In this document: positions 17,918 through 26,044 of the stretch, piece after piece
Position numbering within the stretch: the stretch's first letter is position 1
Layout of the letters: every line of letters starts with the position of its first letter
Assembly (NCBI RefSeq): GCF_003363155.1
Contig: NZ_QRBE01000001.1
Span: 434,001-498,000, forward strand
Source of the DNA: Dyella monticola
GTDB lineage: Bacteria > Pseudomonadota > Gammaproteobacteria > Xanthomonadales > Rhodanobacteraceae
Reading direction: 5' to 3'
Length of the DNA stretch: 64,000 nucleotides
Made by a program: the position numbers and the translations under genes
The notes under the pieces: model-generated
What the model was told of the DNA's origin: nothing
The model's database searches: none
Seen by the model: the letters and a program-made list of their open reading frames with translations, nothing else

Positions 17918-18652
17918 AACTGATGCGGTGGGCGGCACATGGTCGCTCAGAATGCGCCCGTCTTCCATCGCCAGCACGCGGTCGGCGTGATGGACCAGGC
18001 GCGGGTCGTGGCTGACGCACAACACCGTGGTGCCGTGCGTGCGGGCAATGCGATGCAGGATGTCGATCACGATCTGCCCATTGGCGGCATCCAGTGCGCT
18101 GGTGGGTTCGTCGGCGAACAGCAGCTCCGGTTGCTTGGCAAGGGCGCGCGCGATGGCCACGCGCTGCTTCTCACCACCGGACAATTCGGCCGGTAGCAAC
18201 CGCATGCGGGGAGTGAGGCCGACTTCCTCGAGCGAATCCATCGCGCGTTTGCGTACGACGTCTTTGGCCAACCCCATGTAGCTCAGCGGCAGTTCCACCT
18301 GTTCCAGCGCGGTGAGCGCTGGAAACAAATTGAAGCCTTGAAACACGAAGCCGGTGTGCTGCAAGCGGAAGGCTTCCAGCGCACGCATGCTCAAGCCGCT
18401 CAGGTCTTGACCGAGCGCGCGCACCTGCCCCGTGTCGGCAGGCTGCAGGCCACTCAAGATGGCGAGCAAAGTGCTCTTGCCGCAGCCGGAAGGGCCAGAG
18501 ATCAACGTGAGTTCGCCGGCATGGACATCCAGCGTGAGGTCGTGCAGCACCGTGCTCTGAAGGCGGCCGGACACGAATGATTTGCGCACATCCTTGGCCT
18601 GGAGCGCTGGGGTGTTCGATGGAGGTGTCGCTGCAACCGTGGCCATGCTCAT
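17885..18652 (-). CDS. ABC transporter ATPase (MacB/DevA/LolD type)
   Basis: Energy-coupling ATPase of the tripartite exporter. Walker A GPSGCGKST, Q-loop FQGFNLFPALTALEQVELPL, signature LSGGEKQRVAIARALA, Walker B LLFADEPTSALD and the H-loop SHDPRL are all present. 255 residues. The C-terminal tail (VPSPLQAEGLG) is encoded by a repeat element and is unlikely to be functional. It overlaps the permease gene upstream by 4 bases; the adaptor follows after 43 bases. Confidence 0.95.
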   Translation of the reverse strand: MSMATVAATPPSNTPALQAKDVRKSFVSGRLQSTVLHDLTLDVHAGELTLISGPSGCGKSTLLAILSGLQPADTGQVRALGQDLSGLSMRALEAFRLQHTGFVFQGFNLFPALTALEQVELPLSYMGLAKDVVRKRAMDSLEEVGLTPRMRLLPAELSGGEKQRVAIARALAKQPELLFADEPTSALDAANGQIVIDILHRIARTHGTTVLCVSHDPRLVHHADRVLAMEDGRILSDHVPPTASVPSPLQAEGLG

Positions 18653-19785
18653 CTCAGCAAGCTTGCCGGATCGGCGCGACGCAAGCTACGTACGGACGCA
18701 AGGCCTGACACGATCGCCAATGCCATGCTAAGCGCCAGGCAGACAATGGCGGTGAGCGGATGCAATTCCATCGGCACACTGCGGTTACGAGCGATCTCAA
18801 GCAGAATCAGCCCTATCACAATGCTGCATATCAGGCCCAGTGCACCGACCCAGAACGCCTGCTCCATGACGACCTTGCGCAGCGAACCGCGGCCGACGCC
18901 AAGCGCGTTCAAGGTGGCGTACTCGCGAATCGAACCGATCACCGCAGCGATCAATGTCTGGCTGGTGATCACCGCGCCGACCAGGAACACGATGCCAGCC
19001 AGGAACAGCACGCCCGCACCCGCGCCGGTGTCGAACATCCAGTAGAGACTCGATTCGCGTGCAAACGCTTTAGCCGTCCAAACGGTGTAGGGCCCGAAGG
19101 CATTGGAGCCATTGATGCGATTGGCCACCGCTTTGGGTTTTACCCCGTGGCGCAACTTGGCGACGAAGTACGTCATCCTGCCGGCATCGACCGGGTCGAT
19201 ATCGAGCACGCGTGCGGTTTCCAGCGAAGCGACGATGTTCACGCCACCCAGCGCACGCAGGCCGCTGCTTACGCCGACCACACGCACACGCTGGCCGTTG
19301 ATGGCGGCGGTGTCGCCAATGTTCACGCCGAGGCTATCCAGGTCGGCTTTGTCGACGATCACCGCACCGGGTTCGTTCAAGCGTGCGCGTAGTGCCTGGG
19401 GCAGGGCACGCGAGAACATCATGCCGTCGGGGCGAGGATCGATGCCGGAGACGAATACCGACACCCCGCCGGTATCGCGTGGACCGCGCCAGTCGGCATC
19501 CACCCAGCGGAATGGTTCCACTTTCACCACATCCGGATCCATGCGCAGGCGCATCGCTACGTCCTCGCTGATCGGGCGCCCCAGGTTCACGCTCTGCGTG
19601 CCGGGATAGCCTGCCCATAGATCCGCGGAAGAACCGGTGATGTACACGCTGGCGCTGCCGAAGATGCCCAGCACCAGTGCCGCCTGCAGCAGTTGCAGCA
19701 GCCCGGCGAAACCCACGGCGAGAATGGCGGGCACGAAGCGGCGCCATTCGTGGATCAGCGTCTTTCGTGCCAGGGCGACCATCAC
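18649..19785 (-). CDS. ABC transporter permease (FtsX/MacB type, DevC-like)
   Basis: Membrane subunit of the exporter. 378 residues with a first helix (about 17-40), a large periplasmic domain (about 45-255) and three C-terminal helices (about 260-280, 310-335, 345-365), the FtsX-like topology. The stretch IREYATLNALGVGRGSLRKVVMEQ is the characteristic cytoplasmic coupling segment. It overlaps both neighbours by 4 bases. The single-permease layout with separate ATPase and adaptor resembles DevBCA rather than fused MacB. Confidence 0.93.
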   Translation of the reverse strand: MMVALARKTLIHEWRRFVPAILAVGFAGLLQLLQAALVLGIFGSASVYITGSSADLWAGYPGTQSVNLGRPISEDVAMRLRMDPDVVKVEPFRWVDADWRGPRDTGGVSVFVSGIDPRPDGMMFSRALPQALRARLNEPGAVIVDKADLDSLGVNIGDTAAINGQRVRVVGVSSGLRALGGVNIVASLETARVLDIDPVDAGRMTYFVAKLRHGVKPKAVANRINGSNAFGPYTVWTAKAFARESSLYWMFDTGAGAGVLFLAGIVFLVGAVITSQTLIAAVIGSIREYATLNALGVGRGSLRKVVMEQAFWVGALGLICSIVIGLILLEIARNRSVPMELHPLTAIVCLALSMALAIVSGLASVRSLRRADPASLLR

Positions 19786-21275
19786 TGCGCCCCTTTGTGG
19801 GTGTCGAGCGCTTTGTAATCGGCAGCGACATCCGTAGGCGGCAACGGTGCGCCACCCAGTGCTTTGTAGAGCGATACATAGGCCAGATCGCGGTCGGCGC
19901 GAGCCGATACCAACTCCAGTTGCGCGTTCTGCTGGGCGATCAAGGCATCCTGTACGTCCAGTGTGCTGGAAAGCCCGAGGCGTTGACGCTTGTCCAGCGC
20001 CGTGACGTTGCCGTCGAGCGCCTGGGTTGCCTGTTCGGCGGCGATTTCGCGTTGATGCGTGGCTTGCAAATCACCCATGGCCGTTTCTGTTTCGGCCACG
20101 CCCTGCAGTACGGCTTGGCGATAGGCATACACCGCGGCGAGCAGTTGATGATCTTGCGCACGGGCCTTGGCCACACGCGTGCCCCAGTCGAACAGCGGCA
20201 TGTCGATCACAGGGCCGGCCGAGAAAATGCCCTCGCCCGAGCGGATCAAATGGTGATGGGAGAGCAAATTCACCGACCAGTCCAGCGAGCTGCCCAGCCC
20301 GATATGCGGATAGACATCCGCATGGCTGATGCCTGCTTCGCCGGCCGCCCGCAACACGTCGGCTTCGGCGGCGGCGATTTCCGGGCGCGTGCGCAGCAGC
20401 TCGGCCGGGGCGTGGGTCATTTGCCAGTCGCCCAACTGCGGTTGCGCACCGTTGTCCTGGAGCCATGCCGGATCAGGCTCGCTCTGCCCCAGCAGCATGG
20501 CGAGCTGCTGAGCATTGGCGTTGATCGCGCGCTGCGGATCGGTCAGCGCCATCTGCGCATGCGCCAGTTCAGCCTGCGCGCTGGCGACATCGGTGGGCGA
20601 GACTAGATTCAGCCCTTCGCGCACCTGCAGCAGGCGTAATTTCTCGCGGTCCGCATCGCCTACTGCGGTCAGCAGATGCGCCTGCTCTTGCGCACTGCGC
20701 AGCGCGATCCAGCAGCGCACCACCTCTGCCACGAGGGTTACATAGGTGCCTTGCAGTTGCGCGCGCGAGGCTTGGAGGTCGCCTGCGGCGGCTCGGTGCG
20801 CGCTCTTAAGCGACCCGAAAAGCGGCAGCTCCCACAGGGCATCGAAGCCGACGATGAAATACGAGGCGCTGGCATCAGGCTGGATCACCTGGTTGGTGTC
20901 GAGGTTCAGGCTGGGCAGAAACTTGTCGTTGGTATGCCGGTAAAGCGTACGCACGGCGAGCAGTCGTTCGGCGGCCGCTTTCACATCCAGGTTATTGTCC
21001 AGCGCGCGCTTCACCAAAGCGTTCAACTCAGGATCGTTGAAGGCCAACCACCAGTGCTGCAGGTCCGGCTGGGCCGGGGCGATGCTGGCGACCGTCGCAT
21101 TGCGCCAGGTCGTGGGCGTGGGCGGCTTCAGCTCGGGCAACGGTGCTGCGGCGCAACCGGCCAGCAACGTCAGCGCCAGCGCGGGAATCAGTCGAAATGC
21201 GAAGGACGCGTGACGCAATGCGGAATCGTGCACAGGGTGCGGGCCGTGAAGGGAAGCGTGCAAGGCCTTAAGCAT
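19782..21275 (-). CDS. Outer-membrane efflux lipoprotein (NodT/OprM family)
   Basis: TolC-like outer-membrane channel. 497 residues. The N-terminal signal with lipobox LTLLAGCAAAP places the lipidated Cys near residue 41. Two repeats of the outer-membrane efflux domain follow (about 60-280 and 300-475), with typical NNLDVKAAAERLLAVR and RPEIAAAEADVLRAAGEAGI sequences. The long N-terminus before the hydrophobic segment suggests that the true start may be an internal GTG, but no better ribosome binding site is seen. It is first of the operon that continues with permease, ATPase and adaptor. Confidence 0.93.
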   Translation of the reverse strand: MLKALHASLHGPHPVHDSALRHASFAFRLIPALALTLLAGCAAAPLPELKPPTPTTWRNATVASIAPAQPDLQHWWLAFNDPELNALVKRALDNNLDVKAAAERLLAVRTLYRHTNDKFLPSLNLDTNQVIQPDASASYFIVGFDALWELPLFGSLKSAHRAAAGDLQASRAQLQGTYVTLVAEVVRCWIALRSAQEQAHLLTAVGDADREKLRLLQVREGLNLVSPTDVASAQAELAHAQMALTDPQRAINANAQQLAMLLGQSEPDPAWLQDNGAQPQLGDWQMTHAPAELLRTRPEIAAAEADVLRAAGEAGISHADVYPHIGLGSSLDWSVNLLSHHHLIRSGEGIFSAGPVIDMPLFDWGTRVAKARAQDHQLLAAVYAYRQAVLQGVAETETAMGDLQATHQREIAAEQATQALDGNVTALDKRQRLGLSSTLDVQDALIAQQNAQLELVSARADRDLAYVSLYKALGGAPLPPTDVAADYKALDTHKGAQ

Positions 21276-21391
21276 AGCCTGTTATGGCCCTCAACTCTCG
21301 TGTTCGAGCGGTGGCTCAAGTGGCAACGGAAAGCCGCCCGAAAGGGGTTCATCGCCAAGATGCACGATACCTTGGGTTGGGAGTGGTGCGT

Positions 21392-22093
21392 GTGACTGCC
21401 TGGAACATCCTCTGCGACTTCGACGGCACCATTTCCGTCGAGGACGTGATCGACTCGCTGCTGGATCGTTTCGGACGTCCCGGGTGGGAAGCGCTGGAGC
21501 AGGACTGGCGCGCCGGCCGCATCGGTTCGCGCGAATGCATGAGCGGCCAGGTGGCCTTGCTCGACATGAGCGGCGAAGAACTCGATGAGCATCTGAACGC
21601 ATTGTGGATCGATCACGCGTTTCCCGCCTTCGTCACGCGCGCGGCGGAACTGGATGCGCCGATCCGCATCGTCAGCGACGGCCTGGATTATGCCATCCAT
21701 CGAATTCTTGGACGGTACGGTTTGGATTCTCTCCCGCTGGCTGCCAATCACCTGGCGCCGGGAACCCCGCCACGGCAGTGGCAGCTTACCTCGCCGTTCC
21801 AGAGCGAAGGCTGCCGCAGCGGTACGTGCAAGTGCGCATGTGTCGCGCAGGCGCGCTCGGGTGGTAGCAAGACCTTGTTGATCGGTGATGGGGCATCGGA
21901 TTTCTGCGCCGCCGACCGGGTGGATTTCGTGTTCGCCAAGCATCGCCTGATCGAGCACTGCCGCGCTGCCGGTATTCCCTATGTGCCGATCACCGGCTTC
22001 GAGGACGCGCTGGAATTGCTGCCGCGTTTGCTGGATGGCAGCTTGTTGGCCGAGCATGCGCCGCGGGTTTTGCCGGCGGTTTCCAATTTTTAG
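21392..22093 (+). CDS. HAD-superfamily phosphatase, MtnX-like
   Basis: HAD subclass IB phosphatase. I start at GTG 21392, eight bases after GGGAG, which gives MTAWNILCDFDGT with the nucleophile and acid Asp9/Asp11; the frame is open back to 21284. IRIVSDGLDYAI holds motif II (Ser/Asp) and LLIGDGASDFCAA motif III. An insertion with clustered cysteines (GCRSGTCKCACV) is typical of the MtnX-like family. The 233 residues resemble the methionine-salvage phosphatase MtnX, but no other mtn genes are here, so the substrate is unknown. Confidence 0.82.
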   Translation: MTAWNILCDFDGTISVEDVIDSLLDRFGRPGWEALEQDWRAGRIGSRECMSGQVALLDMSGEELDEHLNALWIDHAFPAFVTRAAELDAPIRIVSDGLDYAIHRILGRYGLDSLPLAANHLAPGTPPRQWQLTSPFQSEGCRSGTCKCACVAQARSGGSKTLLIGDGASDFCAADRVDFVFAKHRLIEHCRAAGIPYVPITGFEDALELLPRLLDGSLLAEHAPRVLPAVSNF

Positions 22094-22144
22094 CATTGCT
22101 TGTGCTTCTTCGTACATGCGCTGTGATGTTCCATGTCGCCTCGC

Positions 22145-22172
22145 CGTCAGTCCCGTGAAAGCGGGAATGACG
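22145..22172. repeat. Palindromic repeat CGTCA(T)TCCCG type
   Basis: CGTCAGTCCCG (22145-22155), loop TGAAAG, CGGGAATGACG (22162-22172), matching 10 of 11 pairs. It is a variant of the window-wide repeat, between the phosphatase and the aminotransferase. Confidence 0.7.
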
Positions 22173-22231
22173 TTCCAGCACGCAGTGACATCACCCTCTA
22201 ACACACTCAGCCGATTCCACGTTTCCCCTCC

Positions 22232-23641
22232 ATGAATGCTTTCGATAAAAACGCAACGCTCAGCGTGCTCCCTGACGACCAATTGCTGGCCGACGAAGCG
22301 CAATACAGCTCCTTTGGCGACACCGTGCATTATGTCGAGCCGCCGAAAATCTTCCGTCGCTGCGAAGGCAGCTACATGTACGACACGAACGACGTGCCGT
22401 TCCTCGACCTGCAGATGTGGTACTCGGCGGTCAACTTCGGCTACAGCAACAAGCGCCTCAACGAGACGCTGAAGCAGCAGATCGACACGTTGCCGCAAGT
22501 GGCCAGCCAGTACCTGCATCAGACACGCATCGAACTGGCCAAGACCATTGCTGTCGACGCGCAGAAGAAGTTCGGCCTCAAAGGCCGCGTGCACTTCAAC
22601 GTGGGTGGCGCGCAGGCAGTGGAGGATTCGCTCAAGCTCGTTCGCAACTACAAGAACGGCAAGAGCCTGATGTTTGCCTTCGAGGGTGGGTATCACGGCC
22701 GCACGCTGGGTGCTTCGTCGATTACGTCCAGCTACCGCTATCGCCGTCGCTTCGGCCATTTTGGCGAGCGCGCGATGTTCATCCCGTTCCCGTATCCGTT
22801 CCGTCGCCCGAAAGGCATGACACCGGAAGAATATTCCGATGCGTGCGTGCGCCAGTTCGAGCGTCTGTTCGAAACCGAATACAACGGCGTGTGGGATCCA
22901 AAGGTCAATCAGGCCGAATACGCTGCCTTCTATGTGGAACCGATCCAGGGCACCGGCGGCTACGTCGTGCCGCCGCGCAATTTCTTCAAGGATCTGAAGA
23001 AGGTGCTGGATAAATACGGCATCTTGATGGTGGTCGACGAAATCCAGATGGGTTTTTGGCGCACCGGCAAGCTGTGGTCGATCGAGCACTTCGGCGTGAC
23101 GCCGGACGTGATCGTATTCGGCAAGGCGCTGACCAATGGTTTGAATCCGCTTTCCGGCCTGTGGGCGCGCGAGGAGATGATCAATCCCACCATCTTCCCA
23201 CCGGGCTCCACGCATTCCACGTTCAATTCCAATCCGCTCGGTACCTCGCTTGGCCTGGAAGTGATCAAGATGGGTTACGAGCTCGATTACGAGAAGACCG
23301 TGCCGCAGAAGGGCGCGTACTTCCTCGAAGGGCTTAAGGATTTGCAGAAGCGCCATAAGGAAATCGGTGATGTCGATGGCCTAGGGTTGGCCATGCGCGC
23401 TGAAATTTGCACTGACGATGGCTTCACGCCGAACAAAGCACTCTTGGACAAGATGGTGGACATCGGCTTGGCCGGTGATCTCGAACATAACGGCAAGAAG
23501 ATCGGCCTCGTGTTGGACGTCGGCGGCTGGTACAAGAATGTGATCACGTTCGCCCCGTCTTTGGACATCACGTACGAAGAAATCGATCTGGCCATTGTGC
23601 TGCTCGATCAGTTGCTGACTAAGGCAAAGAAAGCGATGTAA
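22232..23641 (+). CDS. Class III PLP-dependent aminotransferase
   Basis: 469-residue fold-type I aminotransferase of the acetylornithine/4-aminobutyrate/lysine aminotransferase class. NVGGAQAVEDSLKLVRNY binds the cofactor phosphate region, VEPIQGTGGYVVPP and VVDEIQMGFWRTGKLW are class III signatures, and Lys298 in VFGKALTNG is the Schiff-base lysine. The usual Gly-Ser-Glu-Ala motif is Gly-Gly-Ala-Gln here, so substrate preference cannot be guessed from motifs alone. A strong terminator follows. Confidence 0.9.
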   Translation: MNAFDKNATLSVLPDDQLLADEAQYSSFGDTVHYVEPPKIFRRCEGSYMYDTNDVPFLDLQMWYSAVNFGYSNKRLNETLKQQIDTLPQVASQYLHQTRIELAKTIAVDAQKKFGLKGRVHFNVGGAQAVEDSLKLVRNYKNGKSLMFAFEGGYHGRTLGASSITSSYRYRRRFGHFGERAMFIPFPYPFRRPKGMTPEEYSDACVRQFERLFETEYNGVWDPKVNQAEYAAFYVEPIQGTGGYVVPPRNFFKDLKKVLDKYGILMVVDEIQMGFWRTGKLWSIEHFGVTPDVIVFGKALTNGLNPLSGLWAREEMINPTIFPPGSTHSTFNSNPLGTSLGLEVIKMGYELDYEKTVPQKGAYFLEGLKDLQKRHKEIGDVDGLGLAMRAEICTDDGFTPNKALLDKMVDIGLAGDLEHNGKKIGLVLDVGGWYKNVITFAPSLDITYEEIDLAIVLLDQLLTKAKKAM

Positions 23642-23727
23642 ATGCTTTTAAGTCTTCTCCCTTTCGGGTGAGGGCGTTAAACCGATTTTTTTGTCGATGT
23701 TCCCATGCAGGGGAAGCTGACAAACAC

Positions 23728-23753
23728 GGCGGCGCTTAGCGCCGCCTTTTTTT
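23728..23753 (+). terminator. Rho-independent terminator after the aminotransferase
   Basis: Stem GGCGGCGC (23728-23735) / GCGCCGCC (23739-23746), loop TTA, followed by seven Ts. It ends the plus-strand unit before the convergent two-component operon. Confidence 0.9.
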
Positions 23754-23776
23754 ATGCGGGCATGATGTGATTGCCC

Positions 23777-25177
23777 TTATTGGGTGTATTGAGGAAAAAC
23801 AATTTCCACGCGCAAGCCACTTGTGTTGCTTGCGCTTTTGTATCGCACGCGCGCGTTGTGCCATTCGGCGATGCGTTGCACGATAGCCAATCCAAGGCCG
23901 CTGCCTTGTTCTTCGCTACCGGGTACGCGGAAGAAACGTTCGCCCAGACGTTCGATCCACGCCGGCGGTACCCCGGGGCCATTGTCTTCCACGGCGAGGC
24001 AGATGCCGTCCCCTTCGCGATCGAGCGACACGGTCATCAGGCTGCCACGACCGGCATAGCGCAGACCATTGTCGATAAGGTTGTCGAGCATTTCCTGCAG
24101 GCGGTGACAATCACCTTCGATAAGTAGCGGACCTGCCGGGCCCTCGTAACCTAGATCGATATCGGCCGCCAATGCTTCATGCACGCGCTGGCCGACGAGC
24201 TCGGGAATCAACGTGGCAAGGTCGAGTAGTTGGGTGTCCCCGGCATCGTGGCCCGCGGTCTGCGCGCGCGTGAGCGCGAGCAATTGGCTGGACGTGCGAT
24301 TGGCGCGCAGGATCAACCGCTGAATATGGTCGAGCGCATCCTGGATCGTGGCCTGATCGGAGGTGGAGCGCGCGCGTTCTGCATGCACGCTCAAACCCGC
24401 CAGTGGTGTGCGCAATTGATGCGCGGCGTCGGCGATGAAGCGCTCGTGCAGCGCGAGCATGGCGCGCAAACGCGCGAACAAACCGTCGATGGTGCGTGTG
24501 AGCGGAAGAATTTCCACCGGTACATCGGCATCGCCGATGGGCGCCAGATCATGCTCGCGATTGGCAAGCTGCTTGGTGAGTGGTTCCAATTGGCGCAGAC
24601 TGGTGTTCACGCCAAGCCATACCAGCAGAAAGGCGGCAATGATCAATAGCGCTTGCGCGGGAATGCTGAGCAGCAGAATCTGGCGCGCTTCAAGGTGTCG
24701 ATCACGCAGGGTTTCGGCGACGGTGACTTCGAGCTGATCGCCGGCCTCGCGCGGATTGGGCATCTGGATGCTGGCCGCACGCATGGCGTGGTTTTCAATC
24801 TGTATGTCGTAAAGCTGCGGCGCCATGCCGTCGGTGAACAAGCCGCCCGGTGGCTTCAATGCGGCGTGCCCGGCAATCAGTCCATGTTTGGCGCTGAATA
24901 CGCTGAAGTAATTGCGGCCTTCTGGTTCGTACTCCAGCAGAAACTTTGCTTGCGGGGCGACCTGGCCGTCGGGACTCTTGGTGGCCATCATCTGCACCAA
25001 GGTCAGCGTATCGTCCACCAGACTTACGTCGTGCACGTGATTGGCGTAGATCAGCGCACCGATATAGGTGATGAGGCTGTTCAACAGCAACAACGCTGTC
25101 AGCGGCACCAGCAGTGTCGTCAACAGGCGCCTGCGCAGGCTTTGGCGCCCGTTGTGCCACCGCAGGGGCTGGCTCAT
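23777..25177 (-). CDS. Two-component sensor histidine kinase (TctE/QseC type)
   Basis: 466-residue membrane kinase. The first helix (about residues 17-42) is followed by a periplasmic sensor (about 43-175) of the kind found in TctE-like kinases, with YFSVFSAKHGLIAGH. A second helix (about 180-200) follows, then a HAMP-like linker, the phospho-acceptor His253 in IADAAHQLRTPL, the N-box LIDNGLRYAG and G-boxes VEDNGPGVP and GSGLGLAIV. It overlaps the response regulator by 4 bases. The ligand is unknown; no transporter genes adjoin it to suggest citrate or metal. Confidence 0.93.
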   Translation of the reverse strand: MSQPLRWHNGRQSLRRRLLTTLLVPLTALLLLNSLITYIGALIYANHVHDVSLVDDTLTLVQMMATKSPDGQVAPQAKFLLEYEPEGRNYFSVFSAKHGLIAGHAALKPPGGLFTDGMAPQLYDIQIENHAMRAASIQMPNPREAGDQLEVTVAETLRDRHLEARQILLLSIPAQALLIIAAFLLVWLGVNTSLRQLEPLTKQLANREHDLAPIGDADVPVEILPLTRTIDGLFARLRAMLALHERFIADAAHQLRTPLAGLSVHAERARSTSDQATIQDALDHIQRLILRANRTSSQLLALTRAQTAGHDAGDTQLLDLATLIPELVGQRVHEALAADIDLGYEGPAGPLLIEGDCHRLQEMLDNLIDNGLRYAGRGSLMTVSLDREGDGICLAVEDNGPGVPPAWIERLGERFFRVPGSEEQGSGLGLAIVQRIAEWHNARVRYKSASNTSGLRVEIVFPQYTQ

Positions 25178-25848
25178 GCGCCCTTGACCTCTTCCAGCAA
25201 ATAGCCGAGCCCGCGAATGGTGCGCACCTGCGTGCCGGAATCGATGAGCTTGCGGCGCAGGCGATAAATGGCGATATCCAGGCCGTTATCGGTGAGCTCC
25301 TGATCCCAGCTGCACAGTGCTTCGATGAGTTGCGCGCGGCTGGTGACGCGATCGGGACGCGCGGCCAGTGCTTCGAGCAAGCCAAATTCGCGCGCGGTCA
25401 GTTCCAATGGTTTGTCGCCAACCCATGCGCGATGACCGGGCAGATCCAAACGCAAGCGGCCCAGGGTTATTTCCGGCGCTCCCTGGGTGGTGTAGCGGCG
25501 CAGCAGTGCCCGTACGCGCGCTTCGAATTCGGCCAGTGCAAAGGGCTTTACCAGATAATCGTCCGCGCCCAGATCCAAGACGCGCACGCGCTCGCGCAAA
25601 CCTTCGCGCGCGGTAATCACCAGCACCGGCAGGCCGCTGCCGCGTTTGCGGGCGCGCTGCAGTACTTCGCTGCCATCCAGGCTCGGCAGGCCCAGGTCGA
25701 GCACGAGCAGGTCGTAAGGGGTGTCTTTCAATGCAGCGTCGGCGCGCACGCCATCGGCGACGTGGTCGACCGCATGGCCGCCTTGGCGCAGCGCGGCGCT
25801 CACGCCGGCGGCAATGGAGGGGTCGTCTTCGGCAATCAGGATACGCAT
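25174..25848 (-). CDS. OmpR-family response regulator
   Basis: DNA-binding response regulator. I start at ATG 25848 with GGAG nine bases upstream, rather than at the TTG two codons earlier. The receiver domain (1-115) has acidic residues AEDD, phospho-Asp51 in LLVLDLGLP, and Lys in DDYLVKPFA. The winged-helix domain follows (about 125-220) with ELTAREFGLLEALA and YRLRRKL. 224 residues. It is translated ahead of its kinase. Confidence 0.95.
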   Translation of the reverse strand: MRILIAEDDPSIAAGVSAALRQGGHAVDHVADGVRADAALKDTPYDLLVLDLGLPSLDGSEVLQRARKRGSGLPVLVITAREGLRERVRVLDLGADDYLVKPFALAEFEARVRALLRRYTTQGAPEITLGRLRLDLPGHRAWVGDKPLELTAREFGLLEALAARPDRVTSRAQLIEALCSWDQELTDNGLDIAIYRLRRKLIDSGTQVRTIRGLGYLLEEVKGA

Positions 25849-26044
25849 GGTCAATGGGCTCCGTCTGGCCGCGGGTATTGCGGTATGTCCATGATTTCCA
25901 GCAGGTTACGCTTGGTGATGCGCTACGGTAGGCAGCTTAGCGCGTGTGGTCGGATTCGCACAGATGGTGCGTATGACATGACGTCTGGCTGATGCCAGTT
26001 GGCTATGCTTGCCGCAGGCTCGGCAATCATCACGAGGGGAGACC

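Noticed and set aside
21188-23356. Minus-strand open frame of 722 codons across the HAD phosphatase and aminotransferase
   Set aside because: Spans two well supported plus-strand genes and the gap between them; no recognisable domain.
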